From Calliphora vicina (lineage: Eukaryota > Arthropoda > Insecta > Diptera > Calliphoridae), in contig NC_088784.1 in NCBI RefSeq assembly GCF_958450345.1, forward strand, positions 43,276,278 through 43,340,277: a stretch of DNA of 64,000 bases, in the 5' to 3' direction. Of the stretch, positions 57,791-64,000 are shown piece after piece. Under the pieces are notes generated by a model. That model saw only the letters and a list, made by a program, of their open reading frames with translations, was not told the origin of the DNA and searched no databases. Each line of letters starts with the position of its first letter. Positions within the stretch are counted from its first letter, which is position 1. Position numbers and translations under genes: made by a program.

Positions 57791-59559
57791 TTAGGGTAAC
57801 TTTTCTCCTGTTACAGACTCCTTTAGATTTTGACCAAAATCCATTTGCTTCATCAATGTGTAGACTGAAAATGCAAATTTAACAACCTGAAATTGAAATT
57901 AGAAGATCTATCAAAATATATCACAATCAAAATTATAAAATTGTACAATCCCAATAAACTAAACGATATCGTAACCAGAGTTTCCAAACAACTAGTAAAA
58001 TTTAAAACAGCGATTTCGGGTTTAAAACATTTGGTAATTTTTGGTAGGCACAAGAATCATTTGTTAATATAAAAAGTACTCTATAAAGTATGTTTCTCAT
58101 ATGTTGAAAACTCTGTGATGAATATTTAATTTCATTTTATTACAATTACTTAATAAATGATATTAGTTTGATATTTTCTCGCAGTCATAACGCAATTTGA
58201 AGTTTACTTTGTCAGAAGAAGAAAGGTTTCCAAATATTGATTAGAAGGTGCCTTACCTAGCATATATTCTTCATAAAATAGCAAAAATAAATAATTATTA
58301 ATATTTTGTTTTGTATCCCTTTAATTCTCTAATCTATGTCTCAGTTACTCAGCAGAACCAACATTTATTCAAAATAAGGATAATTTTAATTATAATAATA
58401 TTTACATCGAATTTTTATAGTAAAATATTCTGAAAAATACAGTAAGTAAATGAACGAAATCCAATTAAATATTGTTATCAAAATAAAAAAACAAATCGTA
58501 TTAAATTCCAACAAACAAAACATTTTTTATGCCCACAATCAAAATATTTGTCGCAGACCACCCATATTAGTATATATATTCTGGGTCGTCATAAGATTTC
58601 AATAGGAGTTAGCTACGTCTATCTGTCTGTGATAGGGCCCTAACGAAAGTAGCTACATAGCTGTTGATAAGGTTTGTTTGGTATTGAAATTGGCCAATAT
58701 CAGTCCATGATTTCACATAGCCCACATAAAAATCTCCCTCCTGGAATACTGTTCGAGCAGCCATAGATATGTTGATTATGCGGCAATCCTTAAAATATTG
58801 CACAAACTCCGAAATTATACAGTAAAGTATGGCGAAAATCAGGCAATATTTAAATCGTGATGAAATTGGACCGAAACTAATTTTATATGAACATACATTT
58901 TTCTACCAACTTTCGTGAGGATCGGTTCAGAAATATATTTTATTCGCACATATGTAGGGTATACAAAATTCGGTACAGCGAAATATAACACTCTTACTTG
59001 TTATTTTGCTATTTTTTACTAGGAATATTTTTTCAAATACAAAATAGTGAAATAGAAAAATATTTTCTCTTGAAATGTCTGCTAGATTTTACTTTTTTTC
59101 GTGTGAGAAAAGGGATATTTGAAAAAACTTATAACATATTTTTTGTAACCTAACACACTTACATACATACATATTATTATTATTAACAATCCTATACTTA
59201 CGTTAATATTTGAATTCATTGTTATTGGAAATATTTTCATTGCAGTAAGGATCAATGTCTTCTGAGTGTGCAGCAAAAAGAATGCGATCATCTGTTTGAA
59301 GCGCGGCTCTTCGCTGGGCCAATCTGAATGAAATATCGCCAATGATAAGTTATCGCTATCGTCCATCAAAGAATTTGCTAAAAAGCTACATGGAAATGTT
59401 TCGGCCAGTATAGAAGCAACGTATAACATAGATGCGAATATGGCCAATATGTCAGCAAATAGAACAATGTGAATGGTTGTAATACCCAAAATAAGACCGA
59501 TGATCAAAAATTGTACAAACATTGTTCCAGATATTACGGGTGAGAATTTGTTGTAAAGA
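57791..59559 (-). CDS. Odorant receptor, C-terminal two exons (partial)
   Basis: Exon n-1 is 59202-59559 and the last exon is 57791-57886, joined at AAC|GTAAGT ... TTTCAG|GTTGTT in phase 0. Together about 150 residues: a membrane segment (MFVQFLIIGLILGITTIHIV), ADILAIFASMLYVASILAE, then LSLAIFHSDWPSEEPRFKQM and FFLLHTQKTLILTAMKIFPI, and the last exon VVKFAFSVYTLMKQMDFG. The W-xx-x-x-R...F--T---L-A--IFP---...K-AFS--TL--QM pattern is the hallmark C-terminus of insect odorant receptors, inverted-topology proteins that form cation channels with Orco in olfactory neurons. The 59559 acceptor expects two bases from an upstream exon. A frame at 59640-59705 (DDIRSHILQQHL) is a weak candidate but its phase does not fit. 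N-terminal exons may be lost to nearby transposons or lie beyond them. I could not assign the subfamily. Confidence 0.75.
57952..57975 (+). repeat. Solo end of the CCCAATAAACC element
   Basis: CCCAATAAACTAAACGATATC matches the left terminus at 16446. No partner end was found nearby. It lies in the odorant receptor intron. Confidence 0.5.
58560..59002 (-). repeat. Dispersed repeat related to families A/B
   Basis: The minus-strand head AACAAGTAAGAGTGTTATAT is followed by a diverged TCGCTGTACCGAATTTTGTA, and a CTGTCTGTCTATCTGTCTG-like tract lies near 58620. It is in the odorant receptor intron. Confidence 0.45.
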
Positions 59560-59705
59560 CTGAAAAAAAACCATTGCAATGTTATTGATAACGACTAAAT
59601 TAATCAAACTGTATTGAATGATCTGTTGAAGTTAGTGTATTAATACCGCCTAAGGGATTAATGCTATTTAGATGTTGCTGCAAAATATGTGAACGAATAT
59701 CATCT

Positions 59706-60087
59706 ATAAAAATTTAATTATTGGTCAATATATAGACTTTTTAAAATATTTAAATTTTCTCAAAATTAATCGTAAAAGTGACAAACTCCCAAAATAAATA
59801 TTGGTATTTAGTCATTTTCATTTCGTTTGGGTATTTTGACATGATTATCTAGTTATGGTTCTTTATGAAATATCGCTGAAATTTCAAAAATTAAATATAA
59901 GAATGAAGTGCAGATTGTGATGTCCAACTCAAAAAACATTTCAAGATTTGCATGCATGATTAAAAGCATCAAGTATAAAAATGTATTTGTTTTTTTTTAC
60001 ACAAAATTTAGAAAATACTGTCAAAATACACAAATTTGTCAATGAAAATTATTTTAAATAAAACTCCAACCATAAAATAATTATAAA
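59706..60087. other. Noncoding stretch upstream of the OR exons
   Basis: No convincing odorant receptor exon was found on the minus strand. Confidence 0.3.
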
Positions 60088-60425
60088 TATATACCCTTCA
60101 CCAAATTATACAAAAAATACTTTTTTTTTAAAATATTTTTATTTAAAAAAAATAATTTTTTTTTTAATTTTTAATAAAATTTAGTTTGGAAAAATAATTT
60201 ATGACCAAAAAAATTTTTTTTGATGAAACAAAAATTCGGGTTAAAAAATATTTATCCCGATTTTGACCCATTGTAGGTCCAATTTACTATATCTATCACT
60301 AAATATCCGTATTGTCTATATTAATGACTTAGTAATCCAGATATAGATCAAAAATAGGGCAAAAATCGAGGTTGTCCCGTTTTATATCTCAGCCATTTAT
60401 GGGCCAATGGGTATAAAAAGAATGA
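60088..60425 (-). repeat. Family B fragment
   Basis: TATACCCTTCACCAAATTAT and the blocks CCCGATTTTGACCCATTGTA and CTTAGTAATCCAGATATAGA match the 4.7-5.1 kb copy in reverse. The terminal head is absent. Confidence 0.55.
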
Positions 60426-60771
60426 CATTTGTCACACCATTCCCTCTTGCTGTACTCAAATTGGTTCAGATTATTTGCAATTAGTGGGTTCTTATGTTTT
60501 CATGACTTTTCTTTTTTTGCAATAAGTGCGTTCGCGTACTTTCCAGTAAAAATTATACAGTAACTTTAATTTAGTGCGTAAAAATACATTTACTCTCAAT
60601 ACTCTCAAAATATCCAAAAAAGTATGCGAACCACAATTTGTAAAAATTAGTTGTATTTTATTATAAATCAATTTAAAAAGTTTGTTTTGTATTATTTTAC
60701 TTCTTTTCTTTGCAAGACTTGTAAATTGTGTTAATTTTCAACTTTTTTGTTTTGTTTACATTTGCAACAAT

Positions 60772-61014
60772 CACCCCTATTATGTAAGTCGTTGTCGACA
60801 CAAATTCACGTGGACAGCAAAAAAAAATGCTATATGTTTCGTCGATATCGATAACAACTGGTTACTATTGACAGAATTTTGTAATTTTATAAGTCGGGTT
60901 AAAGTACAAAACGCTGTCAATAGTTAATAATTCGGATCGATATGGGCGAAACATATACCATTTTTTTGCTGTCGACATAACTTTGTGTCGACAACGACTT
61001 ACATAATAGGGGTG
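60772..61014. mobile_element. 243 bp fold-back MITE
   Basis: The ends CACCCCTATTATGTAAGTCG and CGACTTACATAATAGGGGTG continue as GTTGTCGACACAAA and complements. AAT flanks both sides. Inner inverted tracts include TATGTTTCGTCGATATCGAT and ACAAAACGCTGTCAATAGT. The termini resemble the hairpin at 32835. Confidence 0.8.
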
Positions 61015-61416
61015 AATATGTTTTAAACATATTTTTTACTGGACAAAAAATGTCCAGTAAAAAATATCATGATCTCTATCTACGAACTGTCACTTTTAAC
61101 ACTCTCTCGTTACAAGTTTTTAAAAGTAAACGAACGGAATCCCGTAACATCCAGTGATAATTTGTACAAATTATTACAAATTATCAAGTACGCGAACACA
61201 ACTAATATCATGGAATTGAAAGAAAATAATATTAAAATTACATGAATGACAAGTTTATATCAAATAGCCAATTACAGAATGAAAAACTTTTTATTTTTAA
61301 ATAAAATAGTGAAAATTGTTTGAAAGCATAAAATGTGAAGAAAACGGAAAATAAGGTCTTTTTTAATATAAAATAGTAACAGAAAAAGTACAATCGTATT
61401 AAATGTTTCATCCCTG

Positions 61417-62361
61417 GGGCCTATTTCACTAAACTACAATTCTACAAGTTTACAAGTTACAATCACAAGTCTAATTCTTACAAGTGCTGATGAATTATGT
61501 TTCATTAAAATTTTCACAGCACTTGTAGCTTTTTGCACTTGTAAACTACAATTTCTACAATTACAAGTTCTTGTACATATATATTGTGATATTAATTTTA
61601 CAATTCTTATTTATTATTACTCGAAATGCTAAAATATCCCATAAAAATGCAATATAACATATTTCAATAATATTTCTTATCTAAAAAATATTTTTTAACC
61701 CGAATTTTTTTTTCACCAAATAATAAAAATAAATACTTTTGCAATTTTGGGTACTAATTTAGAATTGTCTACATATGATTAGATTTCCAAAGTGGCTATT
61801 CCCAAAGGCAAAAAAAAAAACAAGTAAGAAAGTATAGTCTGTGAAGCCCGACCATATGATACCCACACCAATTGCCTTAAAATTAGGTGGCATAACTTCT
61901 GTATATATGAAACCTATTTAATAGTAAACAAAATAAATAAATCGTTACTTTAATATAGAAAGCCCCTAATTCGTGTTTTTATAAGCCCAGATTTTTGATT
62001 ATTTCGATAAATGGTCCAATCATATATCATATTTAACAAAAAAATTCGGCTTAATATTCAAAATTTTGGATTTTGTGTTTATTTTAACTAATTTTTTAAA
62101 AAAATAGTTAAAAATCAAATTTTATTTAAATTTATCATTCACTTGTAACTTGTAAAAATTTTTCTGAGGGTCTCCGTCGACCCTAAGCTTTTTTTCTACA
62201 ATTCTTTTGGTTTAGTGAAACAAAACCACTTGTAGAAGTATGACTTGTAGACTTGTGACTTGTAAATTCACTTGTAGCTACAAGTGACAATTTTACAAGT
62301 TCACAATTTTACAGGCAAAAACTCTTGTAACTGTGGACTTGTAGCTTAGTGAAATACGCCC
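61417..62361. mobile_element. TIR element rich in CTTGTA/TACAAG words
   Basis: The ends GGGCCTATTTCACTAAACTAC and GTAGCTTAGTGAAATACGCCC are inverted, and CTG lies outside each. Subterminal regions are packed with ACAAGT/ACTTGT words. A family A head (GTAAGAAAGTATAGTCTGTG) lies inside at 61828-61930. It has no coding sequence. Confidence 0.65.
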
Positions 62362-62521
62362 CTGGTCTCTATTGTCACTAAACTTCCACTCAATAGGCAA
62401 TGGAGCTACGGTTTTGATATCAGATGTCGAGATTATAATAAATTTCAAAATTATCCAATATTTCATTAAAAATTTAAATTTTAAATAAAATTAATTAACT
62501 TACATATAATCAAAATATGTA

Positions 62522-64000
62522 CAGTCAGCGTCTAAAGAAAGTGCACAACTTGTTTATACATTTAAAACATTTTATTTACATATTAAAAAACTATTTGTTC
62601 TCCAGTTCTAGTATATTTAACAAAACATTTAATTGTTCTCTTGCAATATATAAACAAAAAACTAAACTAGTTCAACTGCAACAAAAACAGTAACAACAAA
62701 ACCAAAAATACTCCATTTTTAACGCGTCAAAAGAAAGTGTACAGTTTAGGGAAATTAGAAGAAAAAACGTGTTTAGTATTTTATTTGACATATTTTGGGT
62801 TTTAAAACAGTTTCAAGCCTCCTTGGCATTGTTTCTACCAATTTTGATGTCACCGATGTTGGGATGTTGAACCACTCTTCCTGCAGGATTTCGTGTAGAG
62901 AGTCATTGCTGGTAATATTTCATTTTCTGATCTGTCTGTCCAAATGCTACCACAGATGTTCAATGGGATTAATGTTCGGTGACTGTGGGGGTTGTTCCAG
63001 TTGTTTCGGTGTATGATACAACAACCATTCTTTAACAAATTAAGAAGTATGCTTCGGATAGTTGTCCTGTTGGAAGATCCAGGTTCGGTCTAGATTTAAT
63101 TTTCTATTGATGGGTTCCATATTTTCTATAAGAATGTTTAGGTAATCGGTTTTGCTCATCAAACTATCAATAAATATGAGTTTTCCCATGCCACTTGCCG
63201 CCATACACCCCATGCTTTACGGTGGATAGTACATTTTTTGGTCGAACTCTTGATTTTTGCTTTTCCAAATTTTACTTCCGAAAATCTCAAAGTTGCTTTC
63301 GTCCGTAAACATCACATTATTCCTAAACAATTTTCTTGGTTTTTATACCTGTTTGCGAATTCTCGAAGTCGCTCTTTATTTCGTTTGGAAATGTGGGGTT
63401 ATTCTCTCGGAACTCCACCATATAGAGCATTTGGGTGTAGCGCTCGGCGAACCGTACTGTTACTAACTCTCACTCCAGACGAATCTGTTAATTCTTCGCA
63501 TAATTTTACTGCACTTACTGTGAATACTTTCTTCACTGCTCTTACAATCGATCGTATTTCAAGGTTGTTAAGGCGTTTTGGTGTTCCGGCACGTTGCTGA
63601 TCTTCTAAAATTCTAAATTTTTTTGTTTGCCTATAATTTTTTTTACAGTATTATGGCTTCTTCCTATTATAGAGGAGATTTCACGTGACGATTTGCCTTC
63701 ATTTTTAAATTTTATGACTTACTTTCTTGTTTCAATTGCAGTTTGTTTTCCCATTTTGGTTTTAAAGTTCTCGCGATCAAACAAGAAAAGCTACTATCTT
63801 AAAATCTCATGAGACTAGCAGCAAGATCCACAAAAAATTATAATCTAGGCAAAAATAAAGAATAACAATATATTTTTTTATGTAGCTAGAAAAATCTTAT
63901 TACAATTCTAAATGTGTACACTTTTTTCTGACGCGTTAAAAATGGAGTATTTTTGGTTTTGTTGTTACTGTTTTTGTTGCAGTTGAAATAGTTTAGTTTT
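62522..64000 (-). mobile_element. Tc1-like transposon with IR/DR ends, cut by the window edge
   Basis: It starts CAGTCAGCG at a TA (62520-62521). Two direct repeats occur in the left arm: GCGTCTAAAGAAAGTGCACA (62529) and GCGTCAAAAGAAAGTGTACA (62725). The right arm mirrors the inner repeat (TGTACACTTTTTTCTGACGC, 63915-63934) and the sequence beyond it through CAACAAAAACAGTAACAACA. The right outer repeat should lie just past 64000. Confidence 0.8.
62773..63754 (-). pseudogene. Tc1-like transposase, inactivated
   Basis: The minus-strand reading starts MGKQTAIETRK, followed at once by a stop. Helix-turn-helix region: GKSSREISSIIGRSHNTVKK. Middle: VRVSNSTVRRAL. Catalytic region: GCMAASGMGKLIFIDS, then WIFQQDNYPKHTS (second D) followed by a stop, and SPNINPIEHLW (where DLNPIE/E is usual) followed by a stop. 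End: EEWFNIPTSVTSKLVETMPR, RRLETVLKPK. The length fits a roughly 330-340-residue DD34E transposase, but at least three in-frame stops and a net frameshift (982 bp) make it a pseudogene. Confidence 0.85.

Noticed and set aside
59641..59705. Possible upstream odorant receptor exon (DDIRSHILQQHL)
   Set aside because: Its only donor-like site leaves one base, whereas the next exon needs two, and the peptide lacks a clear receptor signature.

Overview
This is an AT-rich, intron-bearing nuclear segment from an insect, most likely a brachyceran (perhaps calyptrate) fly. The clues are an insect odorant receptor C-terminus, GT-AG introns, Jockey- and R1-clade LINEs, hAT, Tc1, Helitron and Transib-like DNA, and two dispersed repeat families (called A and B here) that recur throughout. 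The species assignment is inference. Host coding sequence is a small part of the window; most of the rest is mobile DNA, much of it nested.

Host genes, all on the minus strand. (1) 9533-9574 is a candidate first coding exon of 14 codons with a long open leader, ending at a GTAAGT donor; its product is unknown. (2) 19003-27663 is a leucine-rich-repeat type I membrane protein. I could join six coding exons in phase (524 residues). Exon 1, with the signal peptide and a Thr/Pro-rich stem, is separated from exon 2 by a 5.9 kb intron full of transposons. (3) 57791-59559 holds the last two exons of an odorant receptor; the N-terminal exons were not found.

Mobile DNA, left to right. 0.1-9 kb: a palindromic MITE, a MITE nested in a MITE (3.4-3.9 kb), a fold-back element split by a family B repeat (4.5-5.5 kb), and an element rich in ATTAACCGAT motifs (7.0-8.8 kb). 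10.9-18.3 kb: family A copies, a 200 bp tandem duplication, a family B copy with a 137 bp minisatellite, a Helitron helicase remnant, and a CCC...GGG-ended element with a THAP-like remnant. 19-28 kb: the LRR gene with several MITEs in its introns. 28.4-37.5 kb: a frameshifted Jockey-clade LINE with poly(A) and a target-site duplication, an R1-clade LINE lacking its RT core, and a 5'-truncated LINE tail.

The largest structure is 41721-48540. It is a 6.8 kb DNA transposon with about 0.87 kb terminal inverted repeats, TATA target duplications, a broken transposase with a DFAEN motif, an internal hAT insertion, and a 1.1 kb pure ATT microsatellite inside the transposase. A 248 bp relative with the same ends and the same TATA duplications lies at 21873-22120. 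49-57 kb: a hAT element carrying a dimerisation-motif remnant, and a Jockey fragment split exactly at its RT FADD-type motif by a Transib-like element whose ends read CACAGTG, the RAG heptamer. 60-64 kb: palindromic MITEs and a Tc1-like element with an IR/DR end structure that runs off the window.

No rRNA, true tRNA, CRISPR or bacterial-type feature was seen. Exon joins and element borders come from reading by eye; no database search was possible.
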